64,000 nucleotides of DNA from Iris pallida (taxonomy: Eukaryota > Streptophyta > Magnoliopsida > Asparagales > Iridaceae), in NCBI GenBank assembly GCA_029216955.1, contig JANAVB010005597.1:45625262-45689261 (forward strand). The letters are read 5' to 3'. The notes under the pieces were generated by a model. The model made no database searches. It saw only the letters and a list, made by a program, of their open reading frames with translations, and was not told where the DNA came from. The position numbers were made by a program, and so were the translations under genes. Below are positions 34,435 to 45,783 of the stretch, one piece after another (within the stretch, counting starts at the first letter, position 1; every line of letters begins with the position of its first letter).

Positions 34435-37400
34435 AGTTGGTATCAAAGCGGTTCCATCCTCTGGACCGTGAACGAATCTCTTTGACCCTCAGTTGCTTCG
34501 TTATCGAATTCAGTTGACTCTAAGTTGTTTCCGTAACCGCATGGCTCATGGATCTGCTCGACGCTACATTGGATGTTCCATACAATAAGTCTATATTAAG
34601 TGCGTACGTCTGCCACAAGTATGTCCTGACTATCACGCTACCTCTGAGTGCCGTCGGAGAGTGTTGGTTGCACAAAGTGCAACGGGTTATGAGATTATGG
34701 TTTCCCGAAGTACAACGAGTTATGGAATGTTGGTCGCACGAAGTGCAACGAATATGGTGATATTGGTTGCATGAAGTGCAACGATATGTGTGGTCGGTCG
34801 TACGAAGTACGAGGAGTTATGTGTTGTTGGTTGCACGAAGTGCAACGGTTCGATATGTGAGGCGATACGTGTTATGTTGCTATGCAAACGGTTATGTGTT
34901 GTTGGTTGCACGGAGTACAGCAAGTCGTAAATCGTTCATTGCATCGGTGCAACGAGTCGATATGGTATGATGCATGTTGTATGGCTATGAGGATGGATAG
35001 CGATATATTGCACGAGATTGAGTAAAGAGCTTGAGTATCGAGAATGAGTTGTTGCACGAGTTGCAACGAGCGAGATTCAGAAAGATCGTAGATGCGATAG
35101 TAACGAATCGAGTTAGTCGCAGAGTCGAGTTGAGTAGGCGAACGTTTATGTTGGCCGTATGTCGCGTTGAGCTTTGAATAAGCGAATGTTGCGGGTGTGA
35201 TCGATATGATCGCCATGACACGGTTAGATTGAATGTGTGTCAAACTTGAGCGAACGCTAGAGCTAGGATCGGAAGGATCGCCATACGAGGTAGTTGGTTG
35301 AGGAATAGATGTCGGACCTATGCGGAATGCGATGTCGAGTAATGACTTGATTTTGAGTGGTATATGCAATACCAATTATGCGATCAGCATAGCGAAGTAT
35401 TGTATCGATAAAGATAGGCTTGATCCTGAGTGGTATATGGGATACCACTTAGCGATATCTATGTTAAGCCGGTTGGTGACTTGCGATAGATTTCGTCGAG
35501 ACGATTATGTGGTTACGATATGTTTGTCCTCAACGGACGGAGTAGTAACGAGACTCGAGTGGGGAATGACTTGATAGAAGTCGATGCAAATATGACTTGA
35601 TGAAATGAGTTGAACGATTATGCGTGATGTCGTACTTATGGATGATACGTCGGACGAGGATTCGTTAAGTGTAAGTCGAACGATAAGTTGAGCATAGCGA
35701 AAGAATGTTACGTGGAGGAAATAGTCGACCCGGTCGAACTTATGTTGAGTTAGTGCGGAGACTCCTTCAGAACGAGTTGAGTAGGTGCGAAGAAATCGTA
35801 CGAATGAATTTGGGTTAGCGCGATGAGTCGGTAGCACGATTGGAAGTGCGAGTTAGGGATGTGAGAACGGATATGTGAATTGGAAATTGTGTTGCGATTT
35901 TGGTAGTGAGTTATAATGGAATGAATCTTGATAAGTGCGAGACTTGATTCGTATTCGAGTTCGGATAATGGTAATGATTGCAACGGGTTTGAGCTTATGA
36001 GAAAGGAAGATTTTCAAGTTATGCATATCGACGATGGTATTGAGGCGTATCAAAGACGATATGCAATAACTCGGGGATACTCTGATCGAATGAACGAAAA
36101 ATTATGTTGAGCATTGTTGTTGGATGAATAAGATGCAAGTTAAGTTGATAGAAGTTTGGATGATAACGGTAGGAATGCTTCGAAGAATTTGAGAGTCGAT
36201 GGATGTTACTCGGAAGAAAACGAAAGTGCTTGATTGTTTCGAGGATAACCACTATGTTGATATTCTTGTCTTATGCGAGTGCAACTCTAGCACCGCACAT
36301 GCGTCATGCCAAATTAGGGCGATCGTTCCGCGTGAGCGCTGGTATGGTGATTCATACAGCGGGGATGATCAAACTTACCTGGCATGGCAAATCGGATTTG
36401 ACTTGTGGTTTGATGCGAAAGTTGTTCGAGGATGGTTTAATGAGTATGGAATGCGTCGGACTATGATCACGAATATGTAAACTCGGATTTGAGGCGAGTA
36501 GATGTCATACGACTAGCAAGGATAGTCGACGGTAATGCATGAGTGATTCGAGTAGTAACGACGTGCAATAAGCATAAGTGATTCGAGTAGTAACGACGAG
36601 CAATGAGCATAAGTGATTCGAGTAGTTATCGGCGCATCAGTTGCGCGGGGGATAGATAAATTGCGGATTGGTAAAGTATGACTGATTAGGTAAAGTCGCA
36701 TAGGAAATGTCGGGAATTGATTTGGCTCCGCGATAGAATATAGCATGGTTCGTTGTAACTGTCCCTCGTTGATGATCTTCAATTATCGAGCGTAGTTTCG
36801 GGGCAGAAGATCCTAGAAGACTTGACCGCCAAATCAAGTTAATGTGGGAAACCGTAGGACGACCCTAAAGAAGTCGAACAAAAAATTCGTCGAGGATGAA
36901 TGATAAGGTAGTGCATGTGGAGGATAAGTCTAAATGAGCGAGTATCGTGTTGCGTAAGTTAGCGAGTACTAGAATCGATATGGTCAGAAAAGTTATGTTG
37001 GATCGAAGAGATATTGAGGAACGTACTTAGCGTGATGACGCGGCAAGGCGATTGTAAGGATTCTGCAATGCGCGAGAGCGACGAATAACAGAATGACCCT
37101 AAGAGTTGTGTCGTAGGTCGGTTTGAGTAACGGTTAGGCTATGTATGTTGAGCGCGCTATCTATGTTACGAAACGAACTAGTCGGGATTGATTCGAGAAT
37201 TGAGTAAAGGATTCGTATTCTGTCGAGAATCGGGGATGAGCGTATCGTAAGAGACCTTGGGTCGAAAAGATTGTTGCCTTTGAGCATCGTAGACTCAAGT
37301 TGACCTCTTGTGTCGGGAGAGATTAAGCATGATGTCTGGATAAGTTACCTAGCGGGGGTAGCCCCAGACGCGATGCGTAGGCAGTTCGAGAATGTGGGTC

Positions 37401-37988
37401 GTGTTGGAAATATTGTGTGCGAGACTTGGTGCAAATGGTAGGCAAAGGAATTCGAGACATGTTGGACTTAGTCCATGTCGTTAAGGTCAAATATTATAAA
37501 TGATTGGATGAAAGACTTAAGTTATGTGAGAGACAGGAAACGATTGGGCGAGTAGGCATTGTGGAGAATTGTTGCGATCAGATGCGCAATGACTTGACGC
37601 AATGCATGCGTTAGATGACCGTCGAGAAACTTATGAGATTGAAGTTACGGTTTGAATTAAGTTATGTGCAAGATGTTGGAAGATGATCGCATGTTATGGA
37701 ATACACATACGAGGAGTATTTTGGGAATAGGCGCTTAGATATGACTAAGTCGAGAATGGAACGATGGGTGCTTGAGGATTTAAGCTGAGGGTATTAGTTT
37801 GTCCCGATATGCTACAACTGAGCTTGGCTGAAATGTATATATTGGTGGGACGCCTAAAATATGTGTATGATCCAAACTAAGTTGTATGATTCCAACGATA
37901 GTAGTACGAGATCGTAAAACGATCTAGCGAGGCACTTGGATTAAGTGTTGATTTCGGTTCGAGGACGAACCTGATTTTGAGTGGTATA
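34435..37988 (+). other. non-coding interior of gypsy B with GTGCAACGA repeats
   Basis: The primer site is at about 34437-34451. From 34660 to 34960 a roughly 45-bp degenerate unit (GGTTGCACGAAGTGCAACG, TTATG) repeats six or more times. GAGTGGTATATG recurs at 35357, 35428 and at the element end. No retroviral motif was found; the ORFs present are chance frames. This resembles large non-coding retrotransposon derivatives. Confidence 0.6.
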
Positions 37989-37993
37989 TGACC

Positions 37994-40209
37994 CGCGCTC
38001 GGCCCTCTGGGCCGAACCGCGCACCCTCCCGCGCAACTTGATCCCTATGCGCTTGGATCCAGCGCAATCTGACCCTCGCGCAATCCATCCTCTGCACAAC
38101 CCGACCTAGCGCAGTTGGCTCCAGCGCAATCCAACCTAGCGCACTTGGCTCTGGCGCAGTTCGACTCCAGCGCGCTTGGCTCCAGCGCAATCCAACCCTG
38201 GCGCAACCTGTTCCCCTGAACCCCATGCGCAATCCAACCCTGGCGCAACCTGTTCCCCTGAACCCCATGTGCAATCCAACCCTGGCGCAACCTGTTCCCC
38301 TGAACCCCATGCGCAATCCAACCCTGGCGCAACCTGACCCTGGCTGCCCAGCGCAGTCTAGTCTGGGCACTTATTTGCATTATGTTTTATTTCATCTTCT
38401 TTTAGTGCATGGTATTTCCTGTTTATATCCTTACGCCTTTTGACACGACATTGATATGAGCACGATGTGAGCATAGCATGGTTGATGTATTAATTTCTGT
38501 GCACAACTTGATAGTGACCCGTGGTGGTGCACTCCAGATAAGTGAATGGCATAGTTATTGAGCGCCGTTGCGACGGCTCTATTGACATGATAATGTAATA
38601 TTGACCTGGACACCGTGGTTGACTTGTGAATGTATTGATAAATGAACCAGTGTGTCTTGCATCATGTCTAGGGCATGGATCCCTGAGTACTACGGTCAGG
38701 GGTACATATTGAAATAAACTAAGGTTAATGACTAGAATAATTCATTAGTCATGAAGAGATGTTCCCCAGTTACAGGCGATCCCGTTATTTCGGCCACAAA
38801 TGTTTGGACTTGTAGTCTGCCGACGAGTAGGGCACATTTTTAGCCCACTGTCATGTGGGGCACCCTCTATTGTCACTATAATGACTGTACTCTGTTGTCA
38901 CTCTAGCGTATTGTACTCTCCATTGTCACTTTTATCATTGTACTCTCTCTGATTGTCACTTAAATGATTGAACTCTCTAGATTGTCACTATAATGTTCGC
39001 TTGGATAACCTGGATAGCTGCAGGGCCTGTGACTACCTGAAGCATCTCATTGCATCTTGCTAGTAACTAGGATTGTGATAACCCTAGTTAGTTAATGTAG
39101 AAAGCCGTAGGCAATGATTGGCCGTGATTGAATGGATGGAGTCTAGTCCAGTATAGTATTGTCTAGAAGTGATTGATTGCAAGATTGTACCAGAATGATT
39201 GAATGATTGTCACTCCAGATTGTTACTATAATGATTGTACTTTATTGTCACTCTAGCGTATTGTACTCCTCATTGTCACTTTTATCATTGTACTCTCTCA
39301 TTTTCACCTTAATGATTGTCACCTTTAGCAATAAATGATCAGAGACTAAGTTCGGTTCAGGCGAATGGTTACAATCTCGATCCTTGTTTGGTTTAAGGAT
39401 TGTAACCTGGCTTCTAGAATAGTACCTTCGTCTTCTCTTCATATATTGCCCAGCTATATTTTATTTAGCATGATTCTCCAGTTGTCTTATGTCAATGATG
39501 CTTCACTTAATTATTTTCTCTGATTGGGACAAGTGCATTGGTAGTGCACAAACCTCAATCTGTGTTACTTATTGTTTTCTTACATGTTGAATGCTAATGA
39601 TTTGTTGGTTTAGTCCTTAAGTGAAGCCTCCTTTGTGGCACTTGCTCTTTCTGGGGTCTGACCCAGCTGGATTTGTATGGCTAGATATCGGAGCAGCACC
39701 GAAGGATCTCCCTGCTTTCCAGCCCGATGGTGACCATCAGGCGTAACCAGGACATCGAGTAGGTTTCTTTTTGTTCTCCCACTGTAATAGTGTAAATTAT
39801 TCTTTTAAGGCGTTTAGCCGACGAGCAAGTGTTAGCTCGATTGCAGCTTTTACTTATTGTCTGCCTACGGGCTGTAACATGATTGACAAGCCCCGGGGGT
39901 TGATCATGTATGACTGAACTCTTGCTAGTCCTCATATTTTGTAACGACTAGCTTCATGATCATTCCGAATATGTAATGTATGGGACGCCTTACTATTGTG
40001 TATTTGGTGGTCTGACATCTTGTAACTATTATTAGTTGGTTGAGATTGAGACAATAGGTTATTTATGACCTTAAGAGACGGATGGATTGTAGTAAAACCC
40101 TCACATATCTAGACAGTCGTGACCGTATAGCGGCGTGGATTCCATTCCGTTATACGTAGCTGGCTATGTACACCCCCGCTCTCCAGTATTCTGGTTCTGG
40201 GGTGTGACA
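37994..40209 (+). mobile_element. 3' LTR of gypsy A, right part
   Basis: It resumes at CGCGCTCGGCCCTCTGGG, matching 27420 onward, to the terminal GTGTGACA. Relative to the 5' LTR it carries two extra copies of a 42-bp unit (CAACCTGTTCCCCTGAACCC...) at about 38200-38330. Confidence 0.93.
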
Positions 40210-41720
40210 ATAGTCGAAGACTTGTCCACTTCCGGAGTTGCACCAAGACAAATATATTCCGTCATACGACATGAAGATGAGAAGAACAAGTCTACAATGA
40301 AATCAATATACAATGCCCTATCTACTTTGAACGCTATTCGGACGAAATCAAGAATGACGATGCAAGAAGTGCTTAAGTTGCTTGCAGATAATCATTATAT
40401 TGAGTTCCATAGAAGACATCCCCAGAGTAATGAAGTCATTTCACTCTTTTGGGCTCATCTCGATTGCACCAATCTGGCCAGGTGTTTTGTCGATGTGTTA
40501 GTCCTTGATTGCACGTACAAGATCAATAAGTTCAAGATGCCTCTCTTTCATGTTGTCAGGTTCACCTCTACTTGGAAAATATTTTCAGTTGCTTTTTGCT
40601 TCATGAAGAGTGAGAAACTTGAAGACTACACATGGACGTTGGAGAAACTGAAAATACTTTACACCGGTCATAGAGAGCCGTCTGTTCTTGTTACCGACAG
40701 AGAGTATGCCCTAATTAATGCAATTCATATTATTTTTTCTCAAGCGGATACATTGCTATGCACTTGGCATGTCAATCGTAATATTCAATCTCAATGTAAG
40801 TTGATGTTTCGGAAGGTGGATGGTAAACTTGACATGCAAATTTTTGACGAATTCTATAATGACTGGAATTGTGTATGGCGAGCCTCTACGATTGCCAGTT
40901 ATGACCCCACATGCTTCTTGTTCAATCAAAAGTGGAAGGCGAGGGAGCCGACATGCATTTTTTACGTCAAAGATACATGGCTTGAACCACACAAAGAACA
41001 ATTCGTCTTAGCATGAACGAATATGGTGAAGCATTACGGCACGACAACTACCGTATCGAAGGAGCACACTCGATATTGAAGAGACACCTAAGACCATCTC
41101 TCGGCAACTTTGTCTCGGTTTGACAAGCTATACATCTATCGGTAAACCAGACGGTGAACAAAATTAAGACATCATTTGAGATGAACTTAAATATAGTCAA
41201 GCATTAGCATAGAAAGGAAACACTCTTGGATGCTTTAACGCGTATGGTATCTCATAAGGCGTTGGCATTAATATTTGATGAGATTGATAGGTCAAAGTTT
41301 GTCGAATTTGATCCCGAGGTTTACAGGTGTGTACATCGACATACACTGGACCTCCCTTGTGCACATCAGATTAATGAATATCGTCGTAAATCCATTCCTA
41401 TTCCAGTAGACGCTGTCGATGAATATTGGAGGCAGTTGTCTATAATGCCCGTGGTAAGGAGGGACGCTAATTTTTTCTCTTTGCCGCAAGTGAAACTTCT
41501 CCACGCAAGGTGGTGTGCCTCAGTAGGAGTGGAGCGGGCGTCCATTGAGCTTAAAATCCAAGAAATTGCATGCCCGGTGACTACTAGAATGCATGAGCCG
41601 TCCGTTATTTCCAATCCTAAAGACAGGCCTCAAACCAGATTAACTAATTCACAGAAGAGAAGGCTGGAGTCAACTAAGAGAGATCCATCGTCCTTTGAGC
41701 ATGTTAAACGAAGCTTATAG
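40210..41720 (+). pseudogene. MULE transposase, catalytic and SWIM part
   Basis: It continues the FAR1 part in phase. Motifs in order: TSGVAPRQIYSVIRHEDE, MQEVLKLLADNHYIEFHRR, SLFWAHLDCTNLARCF and DVLVLDCTYKINKFKMPLFH (first catalytic Asp), EPSVLVTDREYALINAI (second Asp), LLCTWHVNRNI, then YRIEGAHSILKRHL (catalytic Glu region) and a SWIM-like CVHRHTLDLPCAH. This is the MULE transposase domain (PF10551 type) that cuts and pastes the element. It is damaged by TGA at 41014-41016 and TGA at 41121-41123, both where the family has Trp, and by a frameshift near 41050. A TAG at 41718-41720 separates it from OTU without changing frame. Confidence 0.9.
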
Positions 41721-42401
41721 CAACCTCCGCCTGTACGGAAGGGCAAGCTTGTCATTCGTCGAAAAATAGAGAAAATGGACCTTCCAAGAAAAGATACCAT
41801 TGCAAGCCAAACACTGAGTTTGTATATTGACAAATTTCAACCTGAGATTCATAATTACATTTGGTCTATTGTCGATGTCCCGGGTGATGGCCATTGCGGA
41901 TTCCATGTGCTTGCAAGACATCTTGGTTTTTCTGACAAAGACGGATGGAGACAGGTGAGGCAGGAGCTGTACGAGGAGTTAGAGACTCGTCTTCCATTCT
42001 ACTCCCGCATCCTAAGCGAAGAAACAGTTGCAAGTTTGTTGTTAAGTATCCCTTGTACCGACAGTGTGACCGGGGAAGACCACTATATGTCCGTCCCGTC
42101 GGCCGATTATTTATTTGCTAATAGGTACAAGATACCTATTGTACTTATCTCATCGAGTATTAGCAATACATTCTTTTCGATGTGCGCTCCTCCGGCGGAG
42201 CACGAACATTCTGACCTATGTACTATAGGTCAAATCGAAAAACACTTCGTCATACTAAAGATGATCGATCATTCTCCGATTCCTCTACCTTCAACAGTTT
42301 GGTACAAAAAAGCACTAGTCGAAGCCATCGCCTGGACCACACCTTTCGTTGATCAAATCAACCATTGTAAGAAGTTGTTGAAGATTGAGGAGCCAAGCTA
42401 G
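41721..42401 (+). CDS. OTU cysteine-protease domain fused to the MULE transposase
   Basis: The frame continues directly from the SWIM region (41226-41720) after one TAG, through a basic linker (VRKGKLVIRRKIEK) into a complete OTU domain: VPGDGHCGFHVLARHLG with the D-G-x-C active-site loop (about 41882-41925), GWRQVRQELYEELE, HYMSVPSADYLFANRYKIPI, and EKHFVILKM with the catalytic His near 42245. OTU proteins remove ubiquitin. ATG 41775 could start a stand-alone 208-residue protein, but the unbroken frame suggests a transposase-OTU fusion. OTU tails on plant MULE transposases are known from annotation of other genomes; the substrate is unknown. Confidence 0.85.
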   Translation, partial: QPPPVRKGKLVIRRKIEKMDLPRKDTIASQTLSLYIDKFQPEIHNYIWSIVDVPGDGHCGFHVLARHLGFSDKDGWRQVRQELYEELETRLPFYSRILSEETVASLLLSIPCTDSVTGEDHYMSVPSADYLFANRYKIPIVLISSSISNTFFSMCAPPAEHEHSDLCTIGQIEKHFVILKMIDHSPIPLPSTVWYKKALVEAIAWTTPFVDQINHCKKLLKIEEPS

Positions 42402-42627
42402 AGACTTACATGTTGGCCACTATGACGTCGAATTCGACTGAGTATGGATATACTTACAGTTTGACATTTTGTATATGGAGGACCACTTTTGTATACAGTA
42501 AATTATGAAATATGAAGTCCAGTATATGTTTTTCACTTTTACCTGTGTGCTATATGTGTTTACCTGTGTTCAAGATTTATGAAAGTATCTGTGTCAAAAT
42601 GTATCAATTTGTTAAAGTATCAGAGTT

Positions 42628-43215
42628 TGTATCAGGACTGCCAGCACCCTGGCAGTCATACATGTAGGACTGCCAGGGTGCTGGCAGTCCTAAATAAAAC
42701 TCTCTGTGAAGAGAGTTTGACATACAAACTCTCTTCACAAAGAGTTTGTATCAGGATTGCCAGCCCCCTAGCAGTCCTACACTAATGTAGGACTGCCAGG
42801 GGGCTGACTGTCCTAAATGAAACTCTTTGTTAAGAGAGTTTGACATATAAACTCTCTTCACAGAGAGTTTGTATTAGGACTGCCAGCCCCCTGGCAGTCC
42901 TACACCAAGGTGCTGTCAATCCTAAATGAAACTCTCTGTAAATCTCTTCGCAGAGAGTTTGTATCAGGACTGCCAGTCCTTGGCAGTTCTACACTAATGT
43001 AGGACTGCCAGGGTGTGTAGGACTGCCAAGGTACCGGCAGTCCTAAATGAAACTCTCTGTGAATCTCTTCACAGAGAGTTTGTATCAAGACTGTCAGCCC
43101 CCTGGCAGTCCTAGGACTGCCAATGTGCTGACAGTCCTAAATGAAACTCTCTGTGAAGAGAGTCAGGACTGCCAGCCCCCTGGCATTCCTGATACAAACT
43201 CTCTGTGAAGAGAGT
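42628..43215. repeat. array of AGGACTGCCAG hairpins between convergent genes
   Basis: Two palindromes alternate: AGGACTGCCAGnnnCCTGGCAGTCCT and ACTCTCTGTGAAGAGAGT, with spacers TTTGTATC, TAAATGAA and TTTGACATACAA. I count about six cycles over 590 bp, with individual base changes in the loops. The array starts about 230 bp after the OTU stop and ends about 230 bp before the PMD stop. Confidence 0.9.
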
Positions 43216-45220
43216 TTGACATACACACAAACTCTCCAGATTACGAAAACCAAATAACAATAACATGTCCACATCCAAATAAGATCCAAATAACAACAAT
43301 ATATCTACTATTATATATCTAAATTATGACAATCATATCCAACTTACATCCAAAAGAAGATCCTAATTACGACAATCAAGTTTCCAAATAATAACAACCA
43401 TATCCAAATTACATCCAAATACAAAATGATTTAAACATCCAACTACATATCATGCTGGGCCTTCGTACGCGCCTCTATATTATGCATAAAGGGGAACTCG
43501 ACCTCGTCGTCGATGCGCTCCATCTCGGTGGCGATTGCGACACAGTCCTCGCTTTGGCAACCTCTCCGGAGTGATTTGGCCAATTCCTTCACCCTTTTAG
43601 ACTGTAAATGAAAGTATCAGTGAATTAAGTCTACAAACATGGAAATATTAGGATGACTACAAATACGGAACTCACCATCTTCACCAATGAAGCATACAAG
43701 ATATTTTTTGAAGGAAGAGGTTCCAGAGCTCCCATGGCCACGGGACCTGGCTTTGTAGGGTTCGACAACTTAGGATGTCCTACCCCCAGAAAGTACGGTA
43801 TGTAGTCCTCGCTGCAGTCGGCCATCTCCTTGACCGGTTGTCTTTTATCTTCTCCAAGCACATGTTGTTGCCACTCGGAGTAGAAGTCGGTCACCCAGTC
43901 GAATTCCACCGGTTTGTAATTCAAAGGTTGAGTCCCGTACGGAGGCTCCCGCATCCTTAATGTGCGCTTCGGCACAGTTTGTACGAAGCCAAACTGACGA
44001 AGTACTCGATCCGGCATGTACAGCTTCGTGATTTCATAGCATGTGATCATGCTATGAAATAAAGCAACTGTTTCCACATGACGATTCTCCTCGCATAAAT
44101 CCCGATATGGATGCCAAAATTTCTGTAGGAAAAAAGTTTACAGCAAAACAAATTAACATAAAATAGTTAACAACAAAACAAATTAAGATAAAAAAGTAAG
44201 TCAAAATTTGGTAACTCTTCTGGTACCAAATTATCTGGTAGTTCACGAATGGAAGCTAGTGTTTGAGAATTTTTTGTTTTCAGCTGCGTTGGCCTCTATC
44301 GACACAGTTTAGGAAGGTGGTCGCCATACCCTGGTTTCAGCTCACCCCGCCTGAGCATCGAAAAGTGCTCGTATATCCATGCTTATACAATTTATATATA
44401 AATAGTCAAAAATTAAACAATAAAATTTCGTATACGAGATTAAATTGTTAGAAGTTTTCTTACATGGAGCAGAGTCTGGCATCCGGCCATTGCCTTAGTC
44501 CCGACACAGGATGCGATACCAAGCTCGTGGTAAAGATTGGCTAGTATACCGCTTTCCCAGGATATGTCAATGACGTCATCTACTTTAGATAAATTCAGAA
44601 TGTACCTAGCATGTATTGAGGTTCCGGACTTGTCCGGAATGCCGACCGATCCTTGGATGAAGAGGATGTACGCACGGGCCACCATGTCAACAGTCTTATC
44701 ATCATCATCGTCCTCCATCTCCATGAAGTTCTCCACCAAAAATGACAGAGGAATTCTGTAGGTCTTCTTGAAGCCGGACAGGGTTGTAAAACTGGTAGCC
44801 TCAACTCCAAGATGATCTGATACAAATTTTACGATATTTTCATACCATTTAATTGATTTCTCATTGTTGTACATTTTCTTGGTCATGACGTGCCCGGTAA
44901 CTGGCATGTCCAGTATCTGATGGACATTGTCAAGTGTAATGGTCAACTCTCCTGCTAGAAGATGAAATGTGTTGGTCTCCTGAAGCCATCTCTCCACAAA
45001 CGCGGATATGAGGGCACTGTCCATTGTCCTATAGGTGTATTGAGCCAAATTGTACAAGCCACTCGGAATGACCTTGCTCTGGACGGCCTCCGATAAGCTG
45101 TCAAACTGCCAGGCCACGGTTTTCTTTCCGTGGCTCACAACCCTAAGCATACGATATGTCCTCTGTATGTCGGACAACCAAAAAATAGTATAATAAATGA
45201 AAGCCCTAAACATAACAATT

Positions 45221-45249
45221 ATTATATATATATATATATATATATATAG
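45221..45249. repeat. (TA)n in PMD intron 2
   Basis: A short TA tract in the 124-bp intron between exons 2 and 3. Confidence 0.9.
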
Positions 45250-45783
45250 TATAATAAATGGAAGCTTACAAACTTAATGTACATACCGGGTTCTTCCATA
45301 TTTCATAAGCAATTTGGTTCTCAAATGAAGTCAACATTGAGCAACCTGACAGATGGACAGGCTCCTGAGAAGGACCGGGCTCCTGAGAAGGACCAGAACC
45401 GTCACGTGATAGAAGTCGGCCAATAGGCACGTCGTCGTCATCAGAAGAAGCCGGAGGACTAGGAGGAGCTCGTTGCTTCGACCGAGCAGGAGGAGCCGAT
45501 GGCTGCGTCCGAGACCGATCAGTCGCTCCAGTGACTTCCCTTTCTGGAGCCGGTTCGGAGATTCTAATCGGTCTTTCGAGAGGACGTCCCTCAGTGCGTT
45601 CCTTGTGCCTTGACATGGTGGACCGTATTCTTTTGGGAGCGGCCGGAGGACTGCAGGACAACATACAGTTATTAAATAATAGAAACGAAAATAGACAACA
45701 GGAAAATATAATGTTAAGAAGTCCTAATGTCACCTCCCAGGCTTGAATTAGGACAACATATTTGCTAACAACCCTGTCCTAAT

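Larger units (their letters stand above)
32299..37988 (+). mobile_element. gypsy element B, one LTR only, nested in the LTR of A
   Basis: It starts TGTAATGCCCC at 32299, with the host repeat TGACC before (32294-32298) and after (37989-37993). The 5' LTR (32299-34434) ends GGCGTGACA and is followed by the primer site TTGGTATCAAAGCGG. The 3.55-kb interior has no gag or pol motifs in any frame. The element stops at GAGTGGTATA, which corresponds to the sequence immediately before the 3' LTR in the element at 13-21.6 kb, so the whole 3' LTR is absent. Confidence 0.85.
26588..40209 (+). mobile_element. gypsy element A, gag-only deletion derivative, inserted in the MULE
   Basis: It starts TGTAATGTCCC at 26588, ends GTGTGACA at 40209, and is flanked by the 5-bp repeat ATAGT (26583-26587 and 40210-40214). 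The LTRs are about 3 kb (26588-29549, and 31469-40209 when the nested element is removed). The internal region is only 1.9 kb and holds gag joined to the end of integrase with a chromodomain-like tail; protease, RT, RNase H and the integrase core are missing. The element is therefore non-autonomous. The host frame reads through when the element and one ATAGT are removed. Confidence 0.95.

Noticed and set aside
34872..37287. minus-strand ORFs of 60-170 codons in gypsy B interior
   Set aside because: No conserved motif, composition follows the underlying repeats, and the element reads on the plus strand.
42628..43215. CRISPR array
   Set aside because: Repeats are palindromic, of unequal spacing, without unique spacers of constant length, and lie in a eukaryotic transposon.
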